Shown: piece by piece, positions 49,929 through 59,189 of the stretch | Position numbering within the stretch: position 1 is the first letter of the stretch | Layout of the letters: every line of letters begins with the position of its first letter | Origin: Symbiodinium natans | Lineage: Eukaryota > Sar > Dinophyceae > Suessiales > Symbiodiniaceae | Length of the DNA stretch: 64,000 nucleotides | NCBI GenBank assembly: GCA_905221605.1 | Contig: CAJNDS010002157.1 | Span: 792,001-856,000 of the forward strand | Direction: 5' to 3' | Notes under the pieces: generated by a model | Databases searched by the model: none | Told to the model about the DNA's origin: nothing | Seen by the model: the letters and a program-made list of their open reading frames with translations, nothing else | Program-made: the position numbers and the translations under genes

Positions 49929-50525
49929 AGTTAACCCCTGAAAAATGACAGCCGCATTTCCCCAGTCTTAAGGGAACCCTAGAAACCTCTGACCCGCAAG
50001 AAAAGAAAGAAGAATCCTTATGTTACTCTTAGGACGACTATGTTTTCTTCTTTTTTATTCTTGTCATTTTCCTTTTTTTTTTTGGGTGGGGGGGGGGGGG
50101 GTGGTCTTAAGCCAATGGTAGTAAAACCTACAAGGTAAGCCCTGGACCCAACTCTGAAGCCTCCCAATGAAAGCCCTATGGCCTTCCCCGCCCAAACCAC
50201 TGATCCGAAATCCTGAGCCCCAAGACTTTAAGGGTTTAGGGTTTAAAGGGCTTAGAGTTTAGACCACCCATCTGGACCTCCTCCCCCCTCCCCACCCCCC
50301 AGGAGGCCCCTGAACCTTCAACCCTACAACCAATGCAGCCTACAACCAATGCAGCCTTCAAACCCCGAATTTCAGAGGCTTAAACCCTAAAGCCATAGCC
50401 CTTAAGCCTGAGCACTAAACCCTACGCGCCCTCAACCCTCAACCCTAAACCTTTCAGAAAGCCCAACCCTAAACCCTAAACCCTAAACCCTAAACCCTAA
50501 ACCCTAAACCCAAAAACCCGAAACG

Positions 50526-50769
50526 GCCTCGGAGAAGGCAGCCTCAGCCTCGGACCCATCCTCTGACGAGGACGTGGCTTCGGATGGCCCTGAAACCCCT
50601 CTGAAGACATTCGTAAAGGGTTTAGGGTTTAGGGTTTAGGGTTTAGGGTTTAGGGTTTAGGGTTTAGGGTTTAGGGTTTAGGGTTTAGGGTTTAGGGTTG
50701 AATGTCAAGGGCCCTCAGCCCTACAACCCAAAATCCTCTGCTGCCCAGGCGCTGAGGGCGGCCTTCTAA
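50526..50769 (+). CDS. 3' end of an unrecognised split gene, acidic protein
   Basis: Exon about 50526-50618 (ASEKAASASDPSSDEDVASD, GPETPLKTFVK) joins in phase 0 to 50710-50769 (GPQPYNPKSSAAQALRAAF, TAA). The 91-nt intron is almost entirely TTTAGGG. The Ser/Asp/Glu-rich stretch suggests a nuclear or phosphorylated acidic region. The stop lies at a convergent tract flip. Confidence 0.6.
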
Positions 50770-50909
50770 ACCCTAAACCCTAAACCCTAAACCCTAAACC
50801 TTATAAACCCTAAACCCTAAGCCTTAAACCCTATAAACCCTAACCCTAAACCCTAAATCCTAAACCCTAAACCTTCCTAACCGCAAAACCTAAACCCCAA
50901 AAACCTTAC

Positions 50910-50987
50910 GTAAGCCCTCCAGTCCTTGCTCGACAGCTTGGCGCGGAGGTCTCCCCGCTCCTCGCGGGGCCAGGCCGCCCTCAGCGC
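50910..50987 (-). CDS. exon of an unrecognised gene
   Basis: 26 codons, ALRAAWPREERGDLRAKLSS, KDWRAY, between cctcctggcccag and a TAC/GTAAGG donor. The first 22 nt match, in inverse orientation, the end of the plus gene at 50743-50764 (AQALRAA in both). Confidence 0.6.
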
Positions 50988-51178
50988 CTGGGCCAGGAGG
51001 ACCCGATTTAGTAACCCTAAACCCTAAACCCTAATTAAACCCTAAACCCTCAACCCTAAACCCTAAACCCTAAACCCTGAACCCTAAACCCTAAACCCTA
51101 AACCCTAGACCCTAACCCTAAACCCTAAACCCTAAGCCCTAGCCACAAACAGCCCGAGGTTTTGGGGCTTACGTAAGG

Positions 51179-51244
51179 ATGGGGAATCGAGGAGCTTCGG
51201 ATTTGGGACTTGACGTCTTCGGGTGTAGAAGGACCTTTGTTGGG
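51179..51244 (+). CDS. first exon of an unrecognised gene
   Basis: ATG, MGNRGASDLGLDVFGCRRTF, VG, then a GGG/GTGTAC donor. A tacgtaag acceptor directly precedes the ATG. Divergent tract flip. Confidence 0.5.
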
Positions 51245-51307
51245 GTGTACTAGATAGGGTTTAGGGTTTAGGGTTTAGGTTTTAGGGTTTAGGGTTTAGG
51301 GTTTAGG

Positions 51308-51309
51308 GT

Positions 51310-51347
<38 letters not shown>

Positions 51348-51351
51348 AGGT

Positions 51352-51383
<32 letters not shown>

Positions 51384-51388
51384 GGTTA
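51308..51388. repeat. GGGTTGA heptamer array
   Basis: About 11 tandem units of a homogenised TTGAGGG variant adjoining a TTTAGGG tract. Confidence 0.9.
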
Positions 51389-51526
51389 CTAAATAGGGAT
51401 TTCGGGATTTGGTTTGTTTAGGGCTTCATTTAATGGTCTGCAAGAATACAATTGCTGAGAAACTTAAGTATACAGGAGCTCTAGGTATGCGTACTGTAGC
51501 CCATCTACAGGGACTTGCTATTTCAG

Positions 51527-51642
51527 CTAAAGACGAGTCTGATGACTACGGGGCCTCCGGTGTTTGGAATGTGCGCAATCCGGGTGCCTGTTACTTTGGA
51601 CTGGGCGCTAGTGAATATTGCAACGACATAGGGCTTTTGTAA
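51527..51642 (+). CDS. terminal exon of an unrecognised gene
   Basis: KDESDDYGASGVWNVRNPGA, CYFGLGASEYCNDIGLL, TAA, after acttgctatttcag. May belong to the gene starting at 51179 with an exon missing between. Confidence 0.45.
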
Positions 51643-51649
51643 AGGGACT

Positions 51650-51763
51650 ATTTCTGGGTGGATCTAAAAATTATGATCCCTTTTGGGGTACCCTATATAC
51701 TCGGTGCCGTATTATAAGATCCAAAAAGGCACCCGAATCTTGACAACCACCCATTTGGAAACT
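51650..51763. mobile_element. family E element, copy 2
   Basis: Inverse relative of 38782-38875; shares cggtgccgtatt and gggtggttgtcaag. Confidence 0.55.
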
Positions 51764-52005
51764 CTACATGGGTCCCAGCTACCCCACTTTACTTTTGATT
51801 GACCTTGCAAGCTTGGCGCACTCGTCAAGGAGCGAAAATGAAGCTACCCTCATGAGTGCACTAGATAAACCTACTAGAAACTTAGCTTCATGATGTTCAC
51901 CATATTAACCTACAATGGAAACTTCTAGCTCCAGCTTCTTAACAAAAGACAGTTCAGGTGTGTGTGTGTGTGGGTGGAGCTGTAAGTCGCCATTCAAACG
52001 GCCAG

Positions 52006-52094
52006 GCTGCCTCCTCATCCACCGCTGCGCCCGCGCTGGCCGCCCGGGAGAGGAGGCAGCCGAGAACTAGAGGAACCGGGTTGGCGGTACCTGG
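52006..52094 (+). CDS. exon containing a 12-bp hairpin
   Basis: AASSSTAAPALAARERRQPR, TRGTGLAVP after aaacggccag. GGCTGCCTCCTC and its inverse lie 33 nt apart inside it. Confidence 0.45.
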
Positions 52095-52228
52095 GTTGAG
52101 GGCTTGTGGGCTTTAGGGTTATTTAGGGTAAGTGGATGTAACAGCATGATGATGAACAAGATCCTTCACACAAAGAGCTCAAGCCTGGTCAATTCACAAA
52201 GTCCCGTGGTCCCTTGCTAGGCGACTTA

Positions 52229-52279
52229 GGCTCAGGAGCCGGGATGAAGTGTGCAAGCACTGCCGGCGTCTCTGAAGAG
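52229..52279 (+). CDS. short terminal exon
   Basis: LRSRDEVCKHCRRL, stop, after gcgacttag. The Cys pair C-x-x-C is suggestive only. Confidence 0.3.
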
Positions 52280-52421
52280 GCTTAAGTTCGAGAGTCTTTG
52301 GTGCGCAATTCTTACATCCCTAAATCTGGATACCCTGCGACCCTAAACCCAAAACCCCAAATCTTTAACCCCTAAACCCCAAACCCAAAACCCTAAACCG
52401 GCCATGGAACCTGAAACCCCC

Positions 52422-52519
52422 TCAATCCGCGCCTTGGCCGGAGAGTGACTGCCAGAGCTCGCGGCCCGTTGCCCGCAGGGCGGCAGGGTCAGCTAGGAGC
52501 GCCTCCCAGCGTGCGGTGG
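52422..52519 (-). CDS. terminal exon of an unrecognised gene
   Basis: RWEALLADPAALRATGRELW, QSLSGQGAD, TGA. GC3 near 100 percent and natural composition, but no AG acceptor is close upstream (heptamers begin at once), so its start is unexplained. Confidence 0.45.
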
Positions 52520-52582
52520 GGTTTAGGGTTTAGGGTTTAGGGTTCAGGGTTTAGGGTTTACGGTTCAGGGTTTAAGCTTTAG

Positions 52583-52742
52583 GGTTCATGTGAGTGATGC
52601 TTCTTCGTCGGAATCGATTGCTGATGGCTTCCCCGCAGTGCACGCATCGGAAGCTTCGGGGTTACAGCACAAACAACGATCCCCAAATGGCCCAAAACCA
52701 TGTGAACAGTGCGATTATAAGACCACAAAACTCAGGGTCTGA
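52583..52742 (+). CDS. terminal exon with a zinc-finger-like CxxC
   Basis: 52 codons, VHVSDASSSESIADGFPAVH, ASEASGLQHKQRSPNGPKPC, EQCDYKTTKLRV, TGA, following a ttaagctttag acceptor. Possible half of a C2H2-type finger. Confidence 0.5.
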
Positions 52743-52939
52743 TGAAATATAAGGTATGTTGAGGATATGGGAAAAGCATGCCCAATCCCTGCGGCACATG
52801 GGCTTGGAACGACTTCCCCCGGCAGGGTCGACTTAAACCTACCACTAGTAGCCCTGATGCAAAAAATTCCAAACCCTAAGCCCTCAACCCTAAACCCTAA
52901 GCCCTAAGACCTAAGCCCTAAGCCCTAAGCCCTAAACCC

Positions 52940-53117
52940 ACAGTTTCGAGCACACTACACATACGCGTTGCTTGCGGGGGCCCCTTCCGTGGGATCCTTC
53001 GGCTGCCGCTCCGGGTGCTGCTGCAACTGCTTTGCAACCCTAAACCCTAAACCCTAAACCCTAAACCCTAAACCCTCCTGCCACAACACCATGGCAGAAG
53101 CAACGGCAGAGGCAACC
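52940..53117 (-). CDS. two exons of an unrecognised gene
   Basis: 53117-53074 reads VASAVASAMVLWQE. 53039 to about 52940 reads GCKAVAAAPGAAAEGSHGRG, PRKQRVCVVCSKLW with a TGG/GTTTAGG donor; a second frame (VAKQLQQHPERQPKDPTEGA) is also open with a GTATGTG donor. The intron (53073-53040) is pure TTTAGGG, 34 nt. The CVVC pair may be a metal site. Confidence 0.45.
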
Positions 53118-53148
53118 CTTGGTCTGGGGTCATCAGATCAGGGTTCCA
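53091..53148 (+). CDS. candidate first exon, overlaps the minus-strand exon
   Basis: MAEATAEATLGLGSSDQGS from an ATG, ending at a GTAAGG donor. Mutually exclusive in practice with the minus exon 53117-53074, unless the genes overlap head to head. Confidence 0.35.
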
Positions 53149-53206
53149 AGTAAGGTCTATAGGCGACAAAATCAGGGCTTAGGGCCACCATTATCCCTCA
53201 GCCCTA

Positions 53207-53326
53207 CAGGGTGGGGCCCCCTAGTTATAAGTAGAGTTATAAGGGCCCTAAATTGGGTTATAAGGGCCCTAAGTTAGGTTATAAGTCCCTCAACTACAGT
53301 GAGTATAGTAAGGGGGCCCCACCCTG
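53207..53326. mobile_element. family A MITE, intact copy
   Basis: CAGGGTGGGGCCCCC inverted ends, TA on both sides (53205-53206, 53327-53328), 120 bp. The centre repeats ttataagggccctaa. Confidence 0.8.
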
Positions 53327-53558
53327 TAAACGCTAAAGCCTATAGACGGGGGTTGAAGGGCTTGAGGCTGATTAGCGCTGGGGCTTATGAACTTATCGGG
53401 CTGACAGGGCTCAGGGCTTTTTGCTTCGAGGGTTTGGAAGCCAGAAATGGTGTCGGCAGCGTTTAGGGTTCAGGGTTCAAGGTTCAGGGTTCAGGGTTTA
53501 GGGTTTAGGGTTTAGGGTTTAGGGTTTCGGGTTTACGGTACAAGCTTGCACTCCCCAG

Positions 53559-53647
53559 GCTCCAACACGCAAAGGGCCTGAAACTCGCGCCGCACGCGCT
53601 GCGACGCCTCCTCCGCCTCCTCCATGGGCCTTACGCCGGTGCTGGGA
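53559..53647 (+). CDS. exon of an unrecognised gene
   Basis: LQHAKGLKLAPHALRRLLRL, LHGPYAGAG after cttgcactccccag, ending GA/GTTTAGG. A second frame (APTRKGPETRAARAATPPPP) is open. Confidence 0.45.
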
Positions 53648-54021
53648 GTTTAGGGTTTAGGGTTTAGGGTTTGGGGTTTAGGGTTTAGGGTTTGGGGTTT
53701 GGGGTTTAGGGTTTGGGGTTTAGGGTTTATAATAGGGGTTTGGGTAGGATTTGGGTACATATCCAAATGGGGGTACCCCTTTTATGCCCTAAATAGAATA
53801 GAATCCCCTTATAAAGGGACCCCACACAAAGGGCACACCCATGTTTCGGAAACCCTTATTTGGAATGGCATTGAGTAAGGGCCTAGGACGCTTGAGCGAG
53901 TCTGGGCTTTAAAGGACTTTGAGGATGTGTAGGAGTTGAACTGGTTTTGGTGGGATGTACAGGCTTTGGGGGTTTGATGAGGTTTCGTTGGGCATTCGCC
54001 GGCGTCTACAAAGTCTAGGAT

Positions 54022-54215
54022 CTATGGCTGCAACCTCTTCGGCGTACATTTCTCGCGCTGCCCACGCTGCGAGAGTCTCGGCATAGAAAGGCCTGTACAG
54101 AAAGGCTCATGGCTAGCATGGGGCAGTGCGTTTAGGTGGTCACCCGCGGCATCTTTACAAAGCTCTTTCTGCCGCAGCCTGTCCTCAGCCTCGCGAGGTA
54201 ACAGGAGCCACGCTG
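54022..54215 (-). CDS. terminal exon of an unrecognised gene
   Basis: AWLLLPREAEDRLRQKELCK, DAAGDHLNALPHASHEPFCT, GLSMPRLSQRGQREKCTPKR, LQP, TAG. The frame is open upstream to about 54288. Acceptor probably gaattcag. One of the longer exons, high GC3. Confidence 0.5.
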
Positions 54216-54316
54216 CTGAATTCGTCACAACTTTGGCATCACACAACACCAGGCTAGCCCCTAAACACCCTTTGAAAGACGCCTCCAAAACAAAGACAGC
54301 TAAAGGGCCTGCCCAG

Positions 54317-54448
54317 AAATTGTATGCACCATTCGGCTTTGAATTAGGGCGTGCTGAGATGCGACGGGGCTACTCCGAGCTAGTTGGTGATCTAACTGAC
54401 TGCGGGCTTAGGCTTGGGTTTACGAGGATGAGGAGGCAGCATGGCTGA
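54317..54448 (+). CDS. terminal exon of a divergent gene
   Basis: KLYAPFGFELGRAEMRRGYS, ELVGDLTDCGLRLGFTRMRR, QHG, TGA, after gggcctgcccag. The frame is also open upstream for about 28 codons. Confidence 0.45.
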   Translation, partial: KLYAPFGFELGRAEMRRGYSELVGDLTDCGLRLGFTRMRRQHG

Positions 54449-54839
54449 GCAAGGGCCGGAACCCACCCAACTGCCAGACCCTCCTCACTCACCCCTTCCC
54501 ATTGACTTCTGTGCGCCCTCTTCTTAAACGGATAGACGGTATCAGTATCAGTCCGAATTGGTTTAGGGTTCAAGGTTTAGGGTTTGTGGTTGAGGGTTTA
54601 GGGGTTTCGGGTCCCGTACAAGGACTCCGCAGTTCTGAACAGCCTAAACCCGAAGACATATCAGCCCTAAACCTCATACACTCCAAAACCTAAGCAGCGT
54701 ACCCCAAAAAACCTGCATCCTTATCCCCTAGAAACCCGAAATCTTCTACACTGCACATCCGAAACCATGCATGTCCGAAACCATATACCCTACAAAACCC
54801 CAAACGCTAAACCCTCAACCCTAAACCCACAGCTCTTAG

Positions 54840-54920
54840 CAGCCCTGTCCACCCAGAAAGCGGAGGCAAGCCATGGAAGGGTCCAGAACCAGAAAGTCCT
54901 CACCGCAGCGGCGGCTGAGG
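54840..54920 (+). CDS. exon of an unrecognised gene
   Basis: ALSTQKAEASHGRVQNQKVL, TAAAAE after agctcttag, ending G/GTTTAGG. Helical. Confidence 0.55.
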
Positions 54921-55042
54921 GTTTAGGGTTTAGGGTTTAGGGTTTAGGGTTTAGGGTTTAGGGTGTAGGGTTTAGGGCTTAGGGTTTAAGTTTTAGGGTT
55001 TAAGTTTTAGGGTTTAGGGTTTGGTTTAGGGTTTAGGGATAG

Positions 55043-55149
55043 GAAAAAATGACCCCGAAAGGGTAATTGCAACTCTCGTGGCGGTTCAAGGCTCCTCGAG
55101 CTCATCCTATCAAAACGGACCCTCAACAGTATGTACAAACATCATGTAA
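55043..55149 (+). CDS. terminal exon of an unrecognised gene
   Basis: KNDPERVIATLVAVQGSSSS, SYQNGPSTVCTNIM, TAA, directly after a TTTAGGG tract ending in atag. Likely the same gene as 54840-54920. Confidence 0.5.
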
Positions 55150-55248
55150 CTATTGTTTCTTTTCTTGGGCTGCTATCCCTCTTTTCTTGGGCTGCTAACC
55201 CTAAGCCCAGAACCATAAACGATTGAGGTTGACGGCCCTGACTTGCAG

Positions 55249-55299
55249 CAAAATGGAGATCTTGGATGGTGGCCCGCGGGCGAAAGTTGCATTTGCTGG
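55249..55299 (+). CDS. short exon, frame ambiguous
   Basis: KMEILDGGPRAKVAFA or QNGDLGWWPAGESCICW after ctgacttgcag, with a GG/GTTTGG donor. Confidence 0.4.
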
Positions 55300-55323
55300 G
55301 TTTGGGGAGTAGGGTGTGGAGTT

Positions 55324-55424
55324 TAACCCTAAACCCTAAACCCTAAACCCTAAACCCTAAACCCTAAACCCTAAACCCTAAACCCTAAACCCTAAACCCT
55401 AAACCCTAAACCCTAAACCCTAGA
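55324..55424. repeat. CCCTAAA array
   Basis: About 14 perfect units. Confidence 0.9.
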
Positions 55425-55480
55425 CCCAAGCGCAGACTGCGCTCCCCGACCAAGGTGTAGAGCAAGGAAGCCATGAGCAC
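55425..55480 (-). CDS. exon of an unrecognised gene
   Basis: VLMASLLYTLVGERSLRLG after cctgaatccccag, running into the CCCTAAA array (sense TTTAGGG). Hydrophobic start. Confidence 0.5.
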
Positions 55481-55707
55481 CTGGGGATTCAGGCTTCCGG
55501 GCCCCATAAAAACCCTGAAAAACCCTGTCAACACTATAAACCCTCTACAGCCTATAGAGCCTAAATATAACCCCTGTAAAAACCCCACAAACCCTATAGA
55601 CCCTATGAACCCTATATATATATATATATAAGCCCTATAAACCCTATAAACCCTGCAAAACCCTACAAACTACAAACTACAAACCCCATAAACCCCAGCC
55701 CTAAACC

Positions 55708-56156
55708 CTAAGCCGCTCAGGCCCCTCAGGGCGATCTGGCTGGGGCTTGGTAGGGTAGAAGCTACAGACCCGGATGGAGACTTGATGCGCTGACAGACAT
55801 GCCTTGGGATGTTCCCCCTGATACGAACAGGCCTTATAAGGATTACAGTAGGGGGTACGCTAGTCCCAATCACGGACTGCTAGTATAAGGGGGAACATCC
55901 CAACACATGCCGAAGGTTGCAATGCCCAATGTGCCTGGGTCCCGACTAGGCAGAGTTCAAGGCTGATAGGTCTGAGGGCCTCGCACGACGCCTCACCCAA
56001 GAAATTCCAAGAACGCCAGAAACGCTGAGCCATTCTATGTAGGTCTGCGAGATATTCGTCCACATGTCCCCTAGATATGCCCCAAAAAAACAATATCTTC
56101 AACCCTAAGCCACAATGAGCCGGGGCACGACTGTGGAGAGGATGGCATACACGGGC
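55708..56156 (-). CDS. unrecognised split gene with a MITE as intron
   Basis: Exons about 56156-56104 (PVYAILSTVVPRLIVA frame), 56070-55905 (GHVDEYLADLHRMAQRFWRS, WNFLGEASCEALRPISLELC, then TQAHWALQPSAC) and 55789-55708 (RIKSPSGSVASTLPSPSQIA, LRGLSGL). The 55-codon middle exon follows a strong acceptor (ggggcatatctag). The intron 55904-55790 begins GTTGGGATG and ends tctgtcag, and is almost entirely a family B element; phase 0 is kept. Family not recognised. Confidence 0.6.
55802..55903. mobile_element. family B MITE acting as an intron
   Basis: TTGGGATGTTCCCCCTGATA and its inverse end TATAAGGGGGAACATCCCAA. The minus-strand copy supplies the GT donor side of intron 55904-55790. Confidence 0.75.
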
Positions 56157-56185
56157 CTGTGAGACCACTCCAACCTCGGGTGGAG

Positions 56186-56276
56186 GGTTTAGTTTAGGGT
56201 TTAGGGGGTTTAGGGGGTTTAGGGGGTTTAGGGGGTTTAGGGGGTTTAGGGGGTTTAGGGGGTTTAGGGGGTTTAG
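56186..56276. repeat. 9-bp TTTAGGGGG array
   Basis: About nine units of a lengthened telomere-type repeat, followed at once by an exon. Confidence 0.9.
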
Positions 56277-56372
56277 GGGAAAGCCTCGGACACACTGTGT
56301 CCGCTGTGGGACGCTAGTCGCTGCCCTCTAAGCGCGGGTCCAGTGGAAACTTGGCAACTTAGTCAGCTCTGA
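56277..56372 (+). CDS. terminal exon of an unrecognised gene
   Basis: 31 codons, GKASDTLCPLWDASRCPLSA, GPVETWQLSQL, TGA, beginning right after tttag of the 9-bp array. Confidence 0.5.
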   Translation, partial: GKASDTLCPLWDASRCPLSAGPVETWQLSQL

Positions 56373-56643
56373 GCGTCCAAACCTCAAACCCCAAAGTAGC
56401 GGAATCTCAGATTCCATCCCTGAGCCCAACACCCTAAGCAACATTTCTGTTAAAGCAAGATCTCCCTGTTTCAGCTTGAAGTGCATACCCCAAGCCCCAA
56501 ACCCTCTAAACCCTTAAGGTTGTATAGGGGAAAAAGAAGAAGGGTCCCTTCTAGGGGTCCCCTTATACCCCTAAACCCTAAACCCTAAACCCTAAACCAT
56601 AAACCCTAAACCCTACACCCTAAACCCTAAACCCTAAACCCTA

Positions 56644-57205
56644 CCTGTTAATCCTGGCGGATAGAAATTTCTGTCCTTATGGTTTTTTTTCTGGTTTTTT
56701 TTTGCGTGCAGAAGCGAGGCGTTGGTGTTCTATTGGGATCGGGGGATACGATCAAAGCGGCTGGATTTTCGGAGTTCAGGGCAACCTTCCCGAGCCCTGT
56801 GCAGAGTCTTGTGCACCAAAGAATAGGTGACCTGAGCAGAACACAAAAAAAGCGTACTCTGAACCCAACGTTTTTCCAACATAATGTTGGGTTTTGTTGG
56901 GTTTTTTTTTTTTTTTTGGGGGGGGGGGGGGGTAGCCCAAAAAAACGTAAACCGTACCGAATCCGTACTTTGTTGGAAAAATGTTGGGAAATGTTGGGAA
57001 AAAAGCGCACCCAACACCCAACGCAAACCCAACAAGAGGACACTTTTCTGAAAAGGCCACTTTTCTGCAGAATTGTGTGGGTGTCTGGTTTCCACCAGGA
57101 AATAGGTTTCTGACCATCATTAAAGCGGACGGATTTTTTGCGCGGCTGGATTTTTCCGGCCTCTTCAATAGGACAGTTTTTTATGGAACGGGGGACTGAC
57201 AGGTA
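56644..57205. mobile_element. 562-bp TA-flanked inverted-repeat element
   Basis: Left end CCTGTTAATCC and right end GGACTGACAGG are inverse, extending imperfectly to cTGTCC about 35 bp in, with TA on each side. The inside has a T15-G14 core flanked by inverted ccaacatt/aatgttgg motifs. Frames inside are low-complexity; no transposase recognised. Confidence 0.55.
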
Positions 57206-57227
57206 AACCCTAAACCCTAAACCCTAC

Positions 57228-57353
57228 AGGTTGAGCATCAACAAACGGCCGGGTGGCTTGCGCTTCTGCGCTTCCTGCTTCTGCGAAGGCAGGAGAGGGA
57301 GGATCACCAAGCCAAGCACAGAGACGCAGTAGGTCCTCAGCCGCAAAATCCCC
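57228..57353 (-). CDS. exon of an unrecognised gene
   Basis: 42 codons in phase 0 (GDFAAEDLLRLCAWLGDPPS, PAFAEAGSAEAQATRPFVDA, QP) from a tttag in CCCTAAA sequence to a GTAGGG donor. Very high GC3. One of the clearest exons; family unknown. Confidence 0.6.
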
Positions 57354-57356
57354 CTA

Positions 57357-57425
57357 AACCCTAAACCCTAAACCCTAAACCCTAAACCCTAAACCCTAAA
57401 CCCTAAACCCTAAACCCTAAACCCC
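57357..57425. repeat. CCCTAAA array
   Basis: About nine units upstream (sense direction) of the exon at 57353. Confidence 0.85.
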
Positions 57426-57519
57426 ACCCTAAAATGGCCCTAAGCCCTTTAAACCCTACGCCCCTGTTGAGTTCACTGCCTAGTGAAGGTGTCAGTGGCT
57501 TGAGGGTTTAGGGTTTCAG

Positions 57520-57643
57520 AGACCACTTCGGCTATGGCACAGTAGAAACGATGCAGCCACCGTCCACCGAAACGCCGGCGTGTCCTGCAGTGCTGCAGCA
57601 GCGTAGGTGGGGACTTGAGATTCTCCAGGCGTTGCGGTTGAGG
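57520..57643 (+). CDS. exon of an unrecognised gene
   Basis: DHFGYGTVETMQPPSTETPA, CPAVLQQRRWGLEILQALRL, R after a gggtttcag acceptor; a TTTAGGG tract follows. High GC3. Confidence 0.55.
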
Positions 57644-57712
57644 GGGATAGTGGTTTTAGGGTTTAGGGTTTAGGGTTTAAGGACTTTCGGATCTGCATTT
57701 ACTTTCTGGCAG

Positions 57713-57781
57713 GAAGTAGTGCTTCCATGTGGGGCACCTGCCTGTTCAAGCAGAGGCCACCAGAAAGACCCTAAACCCTAA
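57713..57781 (+). CDS. terminal exon, stop supplied by heptamers
   Basis: EVVLPCGAPACSSRGHQKDP, KP, TAA after tttactttctggcag. Stop codon is part of CCCTAAA. Probably the same gene as 57520-57643. Confidence 0.5.
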   Translation, partial: EVVLPCGAPACSSRGHQKDPKP

Positions 57782-57850
57782 ACGCTAGTGACAGGGACCA
57801 GAAAGCCTCGCTGAGTTACAAAACCCTCAGCCCTGGAAAGGCCCTCAACA

Positions 57851-57961
57851 CTTGGCTGCTCTTAGCAGGGTAGCTGTACATTTAATTCTTAGCTGCCTTC
57901 TTAAGAAGCCCAATAAACCCAAAAAGGCTAAAGATGTAAAGTTCTAGTAAAGCACCACAAA
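57851..57961. repeat. 112-bp dispersed repeat, copy 3
   Basis: Third copy of the repeat at 48255 and 49816. Confidence 0.8.
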
Positions 57962-58079
57962 GAACAAGAGGGTGCGGGAGAAAGCCAAGGTCCATAGGGC
58001 TTGGGGCGTGAACACCGGCCCGGCTCCAGGTGTAAACCCTAAACCCTACACCCTAAACCCTAAACCCTACACCCTAAAC

Positions 58080-58634
58080 GTCCTTCAAGGTTGAAGAGAC
58101 GGTGATTTGGGGACAAGAGCGGTCCTTGACGTAGTTGATCCTCAAGTAGAGGTCTGGTTTGAAGAGCCTGGGGATGTCTCCTAGACCCAAGAGTGAAATA
58201 ACCTAGGAATAAAATAAGGGTACCCTTTTTGGTATAAAGGGGTTTAAGAAGGGAACCCAAACCCTTAAAAAAAAAGGGAATAAGGGCCTTACACCGGCTC
58301 CTAGTCTTAGACTCCCGACTCCGAGGCCTTGTGCGTTTCGGCTGAGGCTCTGACAGCCATGTGTGCACCACAGAGTGTTCTTTTATGTACGCAGAGTGAT
58401 TTCCTTCGGTTTTAAACAAAACACAGCAGGAACTCGGAAAAAAAAAAAAAACACGTCCTACAGAAAGCTGTAGTAAGGGCATCCGGAAGAATGACTTTTG
58501 GCCGGGGGCGCCGGGTTGCAACCTGTTTGCGAACCAGGTCGCGCGAAAACCTGGTTGGAGATCATGACGGAGAGCGGCTGCCCGAGGGACTTGATCGTCA
58601 GGACCAAGCCAATCACCAGCGCCTTCAGCGAGGT
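58080..58634 (-). CDS. unrecognised split gene with a membrane-like exon
   Basis: Exon 58634-58551 (TSLKALVIGLVLTIKSLGQP, LSVMISNQ; acceptor attccctataag, donor CAG/GTTTTC) contains a likely TM helix. About 58347-58296 reads EPQPKRTRPRSRESKTRS (donor GTGTAAG). 58180-58080 reads DIPRLFKPDLYLRINYVKDR, SCPQITVSSTLKD (acceptor tgggtctag, donor GAC/GTTTAGG). GC3 is very high in the first and last. That all three belong to one gene is inference. Confidence 0.55.
58195..58290. repeat. intronic repeat shared with 3003-3110
   Basis: gggtacccttttt, ggtttaagaagggaaccc and an A-rich run; see 3003-3110. Confidence 0.4.
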
Positions 58635-59189
58635 CTTATAGGGAATAAGGTAAGGGGCTTTGGGTTTAGGGTTTAGGGTTTAGGGTTTAGGGTTTAGGGT
58701 TTAGGAACCCTAAAGGCGTAAAACCCTAAACCCGAAGCCCGCGCGGGCTTTAAGGTTCCAACCGTCCCCAAACCCACAACGAAGGCTCAAAGAGTCATGG
58801 AAACCTTAAAATGTAGAAACGCCCCAGAAGCCCCTCAAGAACCCTTCATCCCATCCCACCATCCGAGATCCTTAAGACTCTCAAAGTCTGAACCCCAAAA
58901 AGACCCCCAAACACCTAGAGCCTCAAGGTTTGGACCTAAGGCCCCAGAAAACCCTCTGGACGATGACCTTCCGAGCCCTCAGTCCCTGAATGTGCCAGGG
59001 TCCCATCCTTATCTGCGGGCATGCTGGGGTTAGGATTTCGGGTGTGTTGAGGTGTACATCTTCGCGCTTGGGGTTTAGCGTTGGCAGTGTGGAGCCTGTA
59101 TACCCTAAACAAGAACCCCTAAGAGCCTCGGGTGCTGCTGGTTTCTCCGTTCATCAGCCCTCGACCCTAACCCTTAAGCCCGTAAACAA

